Shown: positions 36,290-47,511 of the stretch, in pieces
Numbering within the stretch: the first letter of the stretch is position 1
How the letters are laid out: every line of letters starts with the position of its first letter
Origin: Quillaja saponaria
Lineage: Eukaryota; Streptophyta; Magnoliopsida; Fabales; Quillajaceae
Reading direction: 5' to 3'
DNA length: 64,000 bases
NCBI GenBank assembly: GCA_029379385.1
Contig: CM055608.1
Coordinates: 18,536,350 to 18,600,349 of the forward strand
Translations under genes and position numbers: made by a program
Notes under the pieces: generated by a model
What the model saw: the letters and a program-made list of their open reading frames with translations, nothing else
What the model was told of the DNA's origin: nothing
Database searches by the model: none

Positions 36290-37615
36290 ACCAATTTTTC
36301 TTTGTTTTCTTTTGACACTAATTTTACCTAATATCTAACTAAGTATTAAAATTAACACAATCCTAATTTTATCCAAACAAACGAATTAGGGTAGAAAAAT
36401 CTAATTTAAACTAAACTTAACTAATGACAAATTAAACTAGAGATTTCAATGGATAAAGGCCTAGAATTACAATTTCCCTCAACATTTCACTTGATTTATT
36501 ATTATCTTATCATGCTTAGTTATGGTAGAATTATTAATCTAGGATTCTCAATCAATTATAAGTCATATTCCTACGTCTTATAAATATATATGTCACTTGA
36601 CTAATTTACCATATTCATATGAGAATTCAATTAAGCAAGACTCATTAAGATTAGACCTCAATTGGATACACAATGCATATAGGTATATTCCTATCCTATG
36701 TACGAATCAAATTCAAACAATGATGTGAATGAATTCAAATAGGTGTTACATTACTTAAGGCTAAACATAAACTCCCTTTTCCAAGTTTATTAAGGTTTAC
36801 AACATCAATCTAATTGGTAGCTAATCAACTAGAAGCATTAAGTATAGAATGAAATAAATAAATCATATATCAAACCCTAAGCAATCAATAAATAAATAAA
36901 AACCATCAAGCTACATGTTGAATTCAATTGTAATCCTAGACAAATAATTAATTCATGCTAGCTAGTATAGACATAAACTAGAATAATCTAGACATCAAAG
37001 AAATACAAGAAAATTATAAAATGAGTAGAATAATAGAAAATCTATAGGATCTCAGTCTTCAATCTTCAACATCTAAGCTCCTCTTGCCTTCTTGCACTCT
37101 TGATGGTTCCTTTTCTCAAGAAAATCTTAGCTTAATTGTGGGTCTAATTATGTATATAGAATCCCCAAGGTAGTTCCTCTTTTATAGGCTTCAAAACTCT
37201 CAATTTGACTTCAATCAGACTAGGAATCGCCCCAGAGTCGCAGCCTCTAAAATTAACGAGTTTTGGACCCTGGCAATGGCTTGGACATCACAGCCTCAAC
37301 TTTTTGGCACCTCAGCACAAATCCTTTAGAACCTCAGCATAAATTATCTGGGTGCCTCAATGCAGGAGCTTCTGGTAGCAACATTTAGTTGTGTGATTTT
37401 CGCGATTTTGAGCCCGAATTCACCTTCAGTTTGACTTCCAATAGGACTCCTTTTAACATTAAACCTTCGAAGCACAACAACTTAAACTAGAACTCATAAT
37501 AAAACACCTAATTAAAGCTTAAACTAACTAGGATTCATCATCCTAATACGATAAGGACTTTAACCTAGGATTTGACTAAATACTAGCAAAAACCAACTAA
37601 AACTGTAAAACATAC
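36290..37615 (-). repeat. Family A LTR fragment, both ends lost
   Basis: Aligns with the body of 30731-32128 but lacks the first and last tens of bases. Limits are approximate. Confidence 0.7.
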
Positions 37616-37719
37616 CTATCTTTTTACTCCTTCATATATTCAAAAGGATTTTACATCTCAATACAATAAAATCGATCATGTACCTTTCATCTCTCTGTCA
37701 GCTATCAAGAGGTGTTACA

Positions 37720-38935
37720 TTTACCCCCGAACCCAAATTTTTAAATTTTTTGCCTTGAATTTAGCCCAATATTCTAACTATTGATCTAATGATTTTTTTC
37801 CTACAAGTTCTATCTATCCCCATAGTCTTGTCGGTACTCTAGGAATCCTAAATAGACTTATATTTGACTATGACTATTTTGCCCCTGAGTCCAAACTTTG
37901 CAAGTTTTTGACTTGAAACTTGTTTAGCCTAATATCCTAACCGTTGATCTAAATAGATTTATGTTTCTTCTTACATGTCTTATTCATCCCCACAGTCATT
38001 CTGGTATTCTTGGAATTCGAAACGGATATGTATTTAACTGTTTTGGCCCCCAAACATAGGTTTTTAAAGTTTTTGCCTTGAAACTCAAAGTTTGACCTAC
38101 TATCCTAACCTTTGATCCAAATAGATTTCTACTTATTGCTACAAGTCTTTTTCCTCCCCACAGTCATGCCTGTACTACGGGAATCTAAAACGGACTTGTA
38201 TTTGATCGTTTTGCATCCCGAACCTAAGTTTTCAAGGTTTTTGCCTTAAAGCTCAAAGATTAGGCTAATATCCTAACCATTGACCCAAATCGTTTTTCAA
38301 TTCTTTCTACAGGTCTTATTCATCCCCACATTCATGTCAGTACTCTCAAAATCCAAAATGGACTGTATTTGACAATTTTTCCTTCTAAACCTAAACATGG
38401 CAAGTTTTTACCAAGAAACTCAAAGCTTGAAATATTCTAACCGTTGATCCAAATGGATTTTTGCTTCTTCTCACAAGTCTTATTCATCCCCACAATCATG
38501 CCGGTATTCAAGAAATCTGAAACAAACTTGTATTTGACCATTTTGCACCCTAAACCCAAACTTGGCAAGTTTTTGCCTTAAAACTCAAAGTTTAGCCTAA
38601 TATCTTAGCTATTGATCCAAATAGATTTTCGTTTCTTCTTACAAGTAATATTCGTCCCCATGGTCATGCTGGTACTCTCAAAATCCAGAATAAACTTGTA
38701 TTTGACCATTTTGTCTCCCAAATCCAAATTTGGTAAGCTTTTGCCTTGAAACTCAAAGTTTGGCCTAAAATCCTAACTGTTGAATCAAATGGATTTCCAT
38801 TTTTTTCAACAGGTCTTATTCATCCTTACGATCATGTCGATACTATCGAAATCCTAAGCAAACTAGTATTTAACCATTTTTCTCCTCGAATCCAAACTTG
38901 ACAAGTTTTTGCTATAAAGCTAAAATAAACTAAAA
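37720..38935 (-). repeat. 168-bp tandem repeat array 2, main part (about 7 units)
   Basis: The landmark 'ctaaccgttgatccaaat' recurs near 37774, 37937, 38105, 38273, 38437, 38604 and 38773 (period 163-169). The unit is the reverse complement of that at 26215-27612. It lies between the CACTA-like exon at 39025-39240 and the putative last exon at 32793-32879, so it looks like an intron-borne array. Confidence 0.9.
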
Positions 38936-39024
38936 CTTTTGCATTATGAAAATAAAATTAAAAGAATACATAACGAAGATGGTTGAGGTAGCAGCATCAA
39001 AGGCGGTTGATGTACCACAGCTCT

Positions 39025-40530
39025 CTATAGCTTTTTCATAATTAACTCATGTATAAGCACAATCTGCTTTAGAGTGAATCCCATTGGAGATGGAGACGTA
39101 GCAGAAGCCGTTAAGAGCTGTGAGGAGCTATAACAGAAGCTGCAGACCCTGTGACTTTGTCCAGTACTTGCTAGGAGTTGATATAACCCCCGACCAAAAC
39201 TGTAGATGAGGCTTTTCTTCTTACTGCCCGCTAGCTTCAAAAAAGAGAGCTAAGTCACTAACGGGGACCTCAGTAGGTGTATCAGCATTTTCCTATTGGC
39301 TAGTGCTAGATTAAATAAAATATAAAACAATATTAGTTAAAAAGTTTTTAATACAAATTCTTAACGAAATTTATTAAATAAAATATTATTGACCAGTCTT
39401 TCTAGTGAATAGCTATGTTGACGGAGCTAGATGCATGGTGAATAAATTCATCACCCATTCAACTACTCATTGCCATTGTCCGGGAGTGCCTTTGGAAGTT
39501 AGGGCTTGCCCACTCGTCAAACAACAACTCCCACCAATTATGTGGGATCTAATTTAGGTGCTCATCCTTCTTCCAAGTGAGCAGGCCCAGTGGTTGTTGC
39601 TGACTTAATTCAGAATTCAACTTCTAGAATACATCGCTGCATCTCTTCTCAACTGCTACATCAAACACAGCATAAATTACAAAGCAAAAGCAAAAGCAAA
39701 TTAGCAGTAATTTAACACATATCAAAATGAAATTATAACTTAAACAATAATATAATTGAACTTACTATAAAATTATTATAGCATAAGGTCTTCGTGTCCT
39801 CAGGAAACTATTAGTAGTGGAAGAGCAGACTTAGAAGGTGGTCCATGATAATATCGGAAATGGTAGTGCCTACCTTCCTGTCCTTGGGGTCATCCCCAAT
39901 GAATGCTCTGCAATACAAATAAAAAGTAATGCATGTTAGAGAAATACAAGATATAAATACAATTGAATATAGAAATGTAAGGATAATTTATTTGTCTCTT
40001 GCTATGTGGATGAGTAGGTGATCCTCCTCATTATCATGGGAAGGGGAAATCTTATTCTTGCCCCTCTTCCCCATCTGTGAGCTCATGGCACACTCAGCAA
40101 TGTTGGCCGCCTCATGGAGGATGACATCCTCCACATGAGGCTCAAGATCCACCTCATGCTCGACATCTTGACCATGACCTGAAGCTGCATTACAAATTAA
40201 GTACGAGTAAGAACAATGAAATTCATAAAAATCAATGAATAAGAAAATTCACTATTAAACGTGAAATTGTAATATACATGTCGGTGCAGATCTTTAGCTA
40301 GATGGGATTTGATCTAAGCCCATGTCAAATAGGTTCCGAACATGCTCTAAGGATGAAGTAAGTAACGAAACACTGGGAGGTGGAGCCCTAGCTATAGAGG
40401 GAGGTGGAAGTACTGGAGTTACAGATGGAGACAAAGCTGCTACAATAGATGGAGTTGATGCCAGTACTATAGACGGAGATGATGAAGCTTTAGTACATCC
40501 CCAAAGGGAGGTATGATGTCTTCTAAGCAT
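39025..40530 (-). pseudogene. Decayed En/Spm (Ptta-type) transposon protein gene
   Basis: Minus-strand pieces in order: 40294-40530 (start MLRRHHTSLWGCTKASSS, then a Ser/Pro-rich stretch), about 39995-40184 after a GCAG acceptor (EHEVDLEPHVEDVILHEAAN...), about 39800-39910 after TATTTGTATTGCAG (FIGDDPKDRKVGTTISDI), 39430-39660 with WWELLFDEWASPNFQRHSRT, and 39025-39240 with KKSLIYSFGRG. The WWELL...W.SP.FQ..S block matches the pattern of the plant transposase family PF03004 as I know it, and IYSFG resembles its IYGLG box. Several in-frame stops make it a relic. The family is inferred from short motifs. Confidence 0.5.
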
Positions 40531-41593
40531 GACTATGTAATAAGAAGCATGCCTGTTATCATAAATACATAAAACAAAATTTTCATAAAAAAAAGAAAAA
40601 AGAAAAAAAAAGACAATGATTAAACTTTAAATAGATCGTTTCAATCCACTAACCAGATAACTATACCATTTCAGTGTAGTTTAGATCGTTATGTCACTTC
40701 TAAAAAAAAAATAATAATTAAAAAAAAAACAAACCATTTAAATTTATTCAACCTCTTATACAAAAACAACATATGAAATGAGTAAAATGTTTAGAGGGTG
40801 TATTATTTATGTAGCACCTCCTATTTCCATCTTGGACCACTTCACTCTTTTTCCTTAGGAAGCTAGTATATATAGCACACACCTAAACCTATTAGTTAAA
40901 GCTCTAAACCACATATTAAGAAAAAGAGCTCTAAACCATGAAAAAGGTCAACAGAGCAAAAAAATACTAACATGCAAAAGGTAAAAAAAATTGGACTATC
41001 CAAAAATAGAGTATAGACATGTCAAGAAAAAATCTTTTTTGATCTTAATGACAAACTACTCATTCACTATTAAATTCAAGGCATTTCTTTTAAGAAAGGA
41101 ACCAAGCTAAATGTTGGAAGGACTACCATAGTATCATTTACTATAAGACTAATTCAAGCCCAAAAAATTGTTGTCCCACTTAGAATAGAAAAACTTTTAG
41201 TGAAAGAATGAAAAACTAGCATGGCATTAAACTTGACATATAGCTCATTAATACATCATATGTGTATGAATTAACAAATTAACAAATACAATTAATTTAA
41301 TTTTTTTTTATCTAAAATAATGACAATATTAAAACTAATAAAATTTTTGACAATCATTATTAATAAGTGATCAGACTATGGTTGGAAATGTTCCAGTATT
41401 TTAGTCAGATATACTAACAACTAGTTGGTAAGAAATTAGTATTAATTTGAAACTTTCTCAACCTAACAACTAGTTCACAAGCCATAAGCAATAACTTAAG
41501 AAAACCAATTATGTTAAGTAAATCGGCTAGAACAAAGGCATTTATGATTTATAGAAGATGTAATGCCTTCATATATGGAAACAAAGCGGCTAC
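40531..41593. other. AT-rich CACTA interior
   Basis: No gene is visible. It should contain the 5' part of the transposon gene or an intron. Several A-rich runs occur. Confidence 0.35.
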
Positions 41594-42867
41594 TGACACA
41601 GATTTAAAAAATGCAAGCACACATATCGTCCTCAAGTAATAAAATGATAAGTAGAGATCGTTAACAAGAGGAGTTTTTTAAATATTATGCTAAGTATTAA
41701 AATTAGCAATTCCAACTTTATTAACACAACTGAGCTTTGGGTTTAATATGAATTAATTATAAACTAAAACCAAATTAACATAAGAAAATACTGGAGATAA
41801 GCTTAGAATTACAACTTCCCTCAACATTTTACTTGAATTATTATTATCTTTCCTAGCTTAGTTATGGGAAAGAATTATTAACCTAGGGTTCTTAATCAGT
41901 TATAAGCATATTTCTATGTCTTATAATGATATATAAGTTAATCAATTCATTAAGTTTTGACCTAAATTGGCTACACAAAACATATAGGTATACTCCTATC
42001 CTATACACTAATCAAACTCAACAATATGTGTATGAATTCAATAAAGTGCTATTCAAGGCTAACCTAACTTACTTTTCCAGGTAAGTTTCCTAATTCAATC
42101 TAAAAGATGGCCAAAACCAAAGCAATCCATAAATAAAATAATATCAAGCTACATGTTATGTTCTGGTTACAATTCTAGAAAGGAAACTACTTCAAGCTAC
42201 TTAGAATAAACATGGTTTTAACAATAATAAACATCAAAGAATACAATAAAAGTAAATAATGAGTAAAATTGAGAAAGCTATGAATGTTGTCAGTCTTCAA
42301 GCTTCAATGATCCTTACTCCTCTTGCTTCCTTGTACCCTTCAAGCTCGAATACTCTAGAAAATCTTAGCTACCTTGTGTATTTTGAGTCCTCAAGCTAAT
42401 CTCCCTTTTATAAGGTTAAAAACCCTCAATTTCACTTTAATTCGGACTAGGAATCATGCTAGTGTTGCGGCCTCAAAAGTTAACAAAACGGGGCTATCAT
42501 GCAATGGCTTGGGCATCGCAGTGCCCATGTCTTGGCACCATGGTGCCATCCTAGGTTGACTAGGTGCCAACCTCCTTGGTAGCACTCTTTGTCTTGCACC
42601 TTTTGAGTGGTTTAGCCTCCAGTTTGACCTCCAATAGGACTCTTTGTTTTAGACCTTCAAAATACAAAGACTAAGTTAATACAAATTAGAACTCCTATAA
42701 AACACCTAATCCTAATCCTAAAACAACTAGGAATTAACATCTTCATATAATACATACTCAACTAGGAATTCAACTAAAACTAAGCAAAAACCAACTAAAA
42801 CTATAGAACATAGCTAAATTAATATGAATAAAAGGATGTAAATTAACTCTATTTCCAAGAGTTATCA
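41594..42867 (-). repeat. Family A 3' LTR
   Basis: 1274 bp, TGACACAG...GAGTTATCA on the plus strand. The polypurine tract follows directly in the internal DNA. Confidence 0.85.
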
Positions 42868-44287
42868 TGCCTCTAAACTTAAGGTTTTGCTAGTCCTTGA
42901 TGGAAAGAAAACTAAAAATACAAACAAAAACTAATAGATAAAGATGCATTGCACTAATATAGTGAAATCCAAACATGCTCTCAAAAGCTTCACTTGTACT
43001 TAACTAAATGTCAACCATAAGTATCACTCAAATTCATGATTCAATTTAAAAGTAAGCAACAAATTGAAATGGATTTCTAGTGCACGTGTGTAATGATCTT
43101 TTAACAAAAGAATGCATGCAATTCAGATAAGTTTATGTCTAAGTAAATCTCATTTAGCATTCAAACCTATAAGTATGCTTTTCAACTCTCTTTTACTAAT
43201 ATAGACTCCACTAAGTCAAGAATCATAGGTCTTTATTAAGCTTGTAACGTAGGCTAGGGTAACAGTATGATAAAGGAATTTTTAAGACTCAAGTTACTCT
43301 AAGCACATAAATCAATCTAGACCCTTGAAAAGTTTTTTTTTTTTCACAACTCACCAACCCCCTCATATTTGGCTTTTTCTTTTCACCACTTTCATATATA
43401 TTTTTCTTTTTTTTTTTTCTTTTTTATTCTTTTGCCCAACTCTTATCACACCTTATAACTTTATTTATTTATTTATTATGAATATAGGGGTGATCAAGAG
43501 GCACAAACATATACTCTTTTTCTCTTTCAATAATTCTAACCTTTCATCCTTTTCTTAGCATAACTCACTATATTCCTAAGAATGATCAACATCCCTAAGA
43601 GTAAAGGGTTCGAAATTGGAATTTTAAAAATGATTAGGCAAAATTTTTTGTGAGTATCAAGGAAAAGGCAATACATGCTCAATGAGATAACTAAGGATAT
43701 ATAGTAAAACGTAAGCTTAAAAAGGCTCAAACGGTCTAATGATGACCTAAATTATGTCCCTAACTTAGTTTTGTCTAAGAGTTCACCTTAAGGGAGAATC
43801 CAACACATTATAAGGTTCCTAACTAATTATGAACTTCTTAAACATAAAAAGTCTCTAAATAGCATCAAACATCAAAACAAAGAAAACAACTAAAAACCTT
43901 TGATAGGGAGTTAAAAGGGGTCAAAAAGGTAAAACGGGGTTGCCAAGGCAATGGAAAGGTCGTGGTAGCAAATTTTGGGCACCTAAGTGCCCTAGCCTCT
44001 GGTAAAATTCACTGACTAGCATCGTGACATAAGCCTCTTTGCCTGTTTATAATTTCCAACATTGTGGCACTGATTTCTTGGCGACGTGTTGTTTTTCGCC
44101 CCTTTAACCCATGTTGATTGTATTTTTATGGTTGACTACTGTACCTACAACAAAGACATGAAAACTAAATTAAAAATACTCTAAAAAAATTAAAAACTAA
44201 AGAGAAAAGTTAAAGAACTTGGGTTGCCTCCCAAGTACACTTGATTTATAATCGTCAGCTTGACTTTTACATGATTCACCCTTTTTG

Positions 44288-45741
44288 GTCTTAATTATTA
44301 TTTTGTCTTGCTTAGTTATGACAAAAAATTATTAACCTAGGGTTCTTAATCAATTATAAGCATATTTATATGTCTTATAATAATATTTCAATTGATCAAT
44401 TCATTATATTTCTATGTGAAATACATTAAAAAGACTCATTAAGTTCATACCTAAATTGGCTACATAAGGCATACAAGTATATTCCTATCCCATACACAAA
44501 TCAAACTCAATAACATGTGTATGAATTCAATCAAGTGCTAATTCATTCAAGGCTAACCTAACCTACTTTTCCAAATAAGTTTTCTAATTCAATCTAAAAG
44601 ATGGCCAATCAATTGACCTGGATTTAATTATTTATGTATGTCTCGAGAAGGTAGAATTCAACCATTTTGCCCTCTTAGGAATATTAACCTCACTATTGAC
44701 CCATAGGGCGGAATCCCCTTTTGACAAGGTTTCTTCTTATACCTATGAATTCCATTGGACCCAGAAATGATACTTTGGAAGAATCTTTGAGGTCTTCCAA
44801 TATAAAAAGGTTGATTGTTTAGCTCCTGTATCTTCCAAAAGGAAAAAAGATATCTGAGAGCTTTTTCCTGGATCCGAAAGAGAGTACTTGGGTTCATTAA
44901 GCATATAATGAACTAAATAAATCATACGCTAAAAACTAAGTAATCCATAAACAAAACAATATCAAGCTACAAGTTTGCAATTTTAGAAAAGAAATTACTC
45001 CATGCTACTTAGTGTAAATATGGTTCAACAATAATAAACACCAATAAATATAATAAAAGTAAAGCAGAATTTGAAATTGAGAAAGTTATGAAGGTTGTCA
45101 GTCTTCAAGCTTCAACGATCCTTACTCCTCTTACTTCCTTGCACCCATGACAAGCTTTAATACTTCAGAAAATCTTAGCTAACTTATGTATTTTGAGTCC
45201 TCAAGCTAATCCCCTTTTATAGGCTTAAAAACCCTAAATTTCAATTCAAATCAAACTAGGTATTGAGTCAGTGCCTCGACTTTAGCTTCCTGGCGCCGTG
45301 ACCTCAAAAGTTAATGAAATTATGCTATCAGGCAGTGACTTGGGCACCACGGTGCTTATGTCTTAGCGTTGTAGCACCATTCTAGGTTGACTCTAGCACC
45401 GTGGTGCCTGCCCCCTGGCAACACTCATTATCTTGCACTTTTTGAGCAGTTTGGCCTCCATGTTGACCTCTAATGGGTCTCCTTCTTGAATTAGACCTTC
45501 AAAGTAGAAAGACTAAGTTAATACAAGTTAGAACTCCTATAAAACACTTAATTGTAATCCTAAAACAACTAGGAATCAACATCCTAATATAATTTGAACT
45601 TAACTAGGAATTCAACTAAAACTAAGCAAAAATGATGTAGACTCTATTTCCAAGAGTTATTAGCTTCCATTTAACTCTAGAATATAGCTAAGTTAATATG
45701 AGTAAAATGATGTAAAATAACTCTATTTTCAAGAGTTATCA
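44288..45741 (-). repeat. Family A 5' LTR, truncated, carrying organellar DNA
   Basis: Aligns with 41840-42867. It lacks about the last 250 bp of the LTR and contains an extra segment at about 44617-44895 not found in other copies. An ~80-bp local duplication lies at 45640-45741. Confidence 0.8.
44617..44895 (+). pseudogene. ycf2: Plastid ycf2 fragment inserted in the LTR (NUPT)
   Basis: About 279 bp interrupts the LTR. From about 44729 the plus strand reads [16 protein letters not shown], then SSNIKRLIV, a TAG stop, LLYLPKGKKISES and DPKESTWV. This is the N-terminal region of the chloroplast ycf2 protein, with a few changes and a nonsense codon. The left ~110 bp (to 44728) also differs from the LTR and may be a second organellar piece joined to it. 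I cannot place that part. It is a nuclear copy and not functional. Confidence 0.8.
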
Positions 45742-45746
45742 GCTAC

Positions 45747-47150
45747 CATTGAATTCAGTTTCCAACTAGGATACTAAGGATAAAGCTACTATAGATTTGA
45801 TCATATCATTTCCAATCAATAAATAAATAGACTCAAAATCCATTTTTAGTGCTTAAGGTTCATTTTAATGCATTTATAGGATAGATAGATATCATAAAAG
45901 CAAAGTCAAACTAAAATTGCTAGAACATTTTTTTTCATGAAACAAAGTAAGATTGAAAAATGAGAATGAAATGAATTAGTCAAACTAGAATTGCATGATG
46001 GGGAAGTTTCTGCATATTATGGTGATTGGGAAGCAAACAATATGTATAAAACTCTATTATATCATCTATAGATAGGACCGGATGAAGACACTGTATTTTT
46101 CATATTCAAGAAGAAAATGATTGTGTTTGTGTGAAATTTGGATTTTGACATGTTAAAAAGCTTTCAGTAATTATTCCAAAGGGTAGATCTCATTTGTGTG
46201 GTTGAAACAGTTTGGTATGTCGGGGACCTAAATTTGACCATCCATCTTCTCCATCTTTACTATAACCCTCTCCAAGTTAACATTTTCAGCTTTATTTTCT
46301 ATAAATTAAGTCTTCTCATATTTTTAGGATTTGAATTTAGCGTAAAACTTATTCCCATTGTAACTCATTTCCAAGAGTCTGAAATCCAATCAGCAATTAT
46401 CTGCAGCAAAAAGGTTAACCTGTATATCAAAGTATGAAGTGGTGGCCATGACTATGAAGGTCTTTTCTTTCTCTGTAAGACTCTATTTATCCTAATTGGC
46501 AAAGGTTTCTATATGCACCCACTTCTTTTTTCTTAATTAAAGCACAAGCTTAAGCATGAAACCAAGAAGTTGTTCATTTGAAGCTAAAACATATTATATT
46601 AATACAAGTTAACTATCCTTATTAAGGTAAACACAAGTTAGCTAAGGTTTGGAAGAATTTAAGAAATTAAATTAAAGTACCTGAATTAAACAGGACTTGA
46701 AAGGAGAGAGAGGAAGCTTAACGGCAGTAGGATGGATGGCAATGGTAGAGGCAATAGGGGTCTAGAGGTTTGCAGATCAAGCTCATGAGAGATAGAAAAT
46801 GGAGGAAGAAGAGAAAGAAAAGACCGCGTTTTAGAATTTAATCATGGAAAGGTATTTGCATTTGTACCTGCAGACGAAGGTACAATAGATGGTAGACGCA
46901 AATATATTTTCTAAAGAAAATGATAATATTATTTATATTTGTGTCTGTAATCCTAATGCAGATAAAAACAAGTGCAGACATAAAAAAAAATTAGATAACT
47001 AAGTCTGCAAATACAGAACTGAAAATTAAAAATGCAGATGCAAATTAGTTTGTAGATTATGGCACAAAAATTAATCAGTTTCAGCATATGCATTAAAAGT
47101 ATCAGCGAATGGAATCTAATAGTAGTGAGGCAGGCTCAGATAGTACTTTT
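45747..47150. other. CACTA 5' subterminal and interior DNA
   Basis: No gene is recognised. 46840-47060 has several 'tgcagac/ctgcaaat' motifs in both orientations, the kind of subterminal repeat bound by En/Spm-type proteins. A 79-codon plus-strand frame at 46198-46437 has no recognisable similarity. Confidence 0.4.
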
Positions 47151-47197
47151 CTGTGTCTATGAAATGGCAGTCGTGTATATGGTAATTTCTTATAGTG
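47151..47197 (-). repeat. CACTA terminal inverted repeat end
   Basis: Read leftwards from 47197: CACTATAAGAAATTACC, then ATATACACGACTGCC. It abuts a family A LTR on the other side, so the CACTA inserted into that LTR. Only one terminus is seen in the window. Confidence 0.6.
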
Positions 47198-47511
47198 AAA
47201 GAATATAGAAAATTATAAGAACGTTAGTCTTCAATCTTCAACTATCCTTGATACTCTTGCTTCCTTGCACCCTTGAAAAGCTCTAAATCTCTAGAATTTC
47301 TTAGGTAACGTGTGTTTTTAATTCCCAAACTATTCTCTCCTTTATGGGCTTTAAAACCCTCAATTTTAATTCAATTCAAACTAATTATCAGGCCAATGCT
47401 GCAATATTGACTTTTATAGCACTGTGGCACTAAAGTCGGCTAAAATTAATGACATTAGACAAGGTTAGAGACCCTGGCTCCGAGGCAGCCAAATTCCTGG
47501 CACCTTTCCTC
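47198..47511 (-). repeat. Family A LTR fragment flanking the CACTA
   Basis: Aligns with 37020-37330 and 42250-42560 in the same orientation. It ends at about 47511 against plus-strand internal DNA. Confidence 0.7.

Larger units (their letters stand above)
33304..37719. mobile_element. Ty3/gypsy solo LTR split by nested family A LTRs, inserted in the tandem array
   Basis: Starts TGTAACACCCC and ends GGTGTTACA, the standard plant gypsy (Tekay-like) LTR ends. It is flanked by a perfect duplication TTTAC at 33299-33303 and 37720-37724. After subtracting the nested pieces (34781-35939 and about 36290-37615) roughly 1.9 kb remains, a size typical for such LTRs. A 103-codon minus-strand frame at 33806-34117 is acidic and Val/Glu-rich, and is probably chance or read-through. 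Because the ends are palindromic in sense, orientation is not assigned. Confidence 0.85.
41594..45741 (-). mobile_element. Family A retroelement copy with perfect target-site duplication
   Basis: Flanked on both sides by GCTAC (41589-41593 and 45742-45746). It reads leftwards: 5' LTR 44288-45741 (its 3' end deleted), internal DNA 42868-44287, 3' LTR 41594-42867. The internal part starts with the GGAGGCAACCCAAG motif found after the coding region in Athila-type elements and ends with the family polypurine tract, so PBS, gag, pol and env are deleted. The deletion breakpoints differ from those of the copy at 1-2915. Confidence 0.85.
32430..47197 (-). mobile_element. CACTA (En/Spm)-like transposon with nested insertions; one terminus seen
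   Basis: The right end, read leftwards from 47197, is CACTATAAGAAATTACC, the CACTA start motif. Subterminal 'gcagacgca' type repeats occur near it and near 32430-32640. Minus-strand coding relics (32793-32879 and 39025-40530) resemble En/Spm accessory proteins. Insertions inside it include the gypsy LTR at 33304-37719 and the family A element at 41594-45741. The left inverted repeat is not found, so the left limit is a guess. The main transposase (TNP2-like) was not recognised. Confidence 0.5.

Noticed and set aside
40294..40530. Ser/Pro-rich frame as a stand-alone cell-wall protein
   Set aside because: No signal peptide, and its context with En/Spm-like exons on the same strand explains it better.
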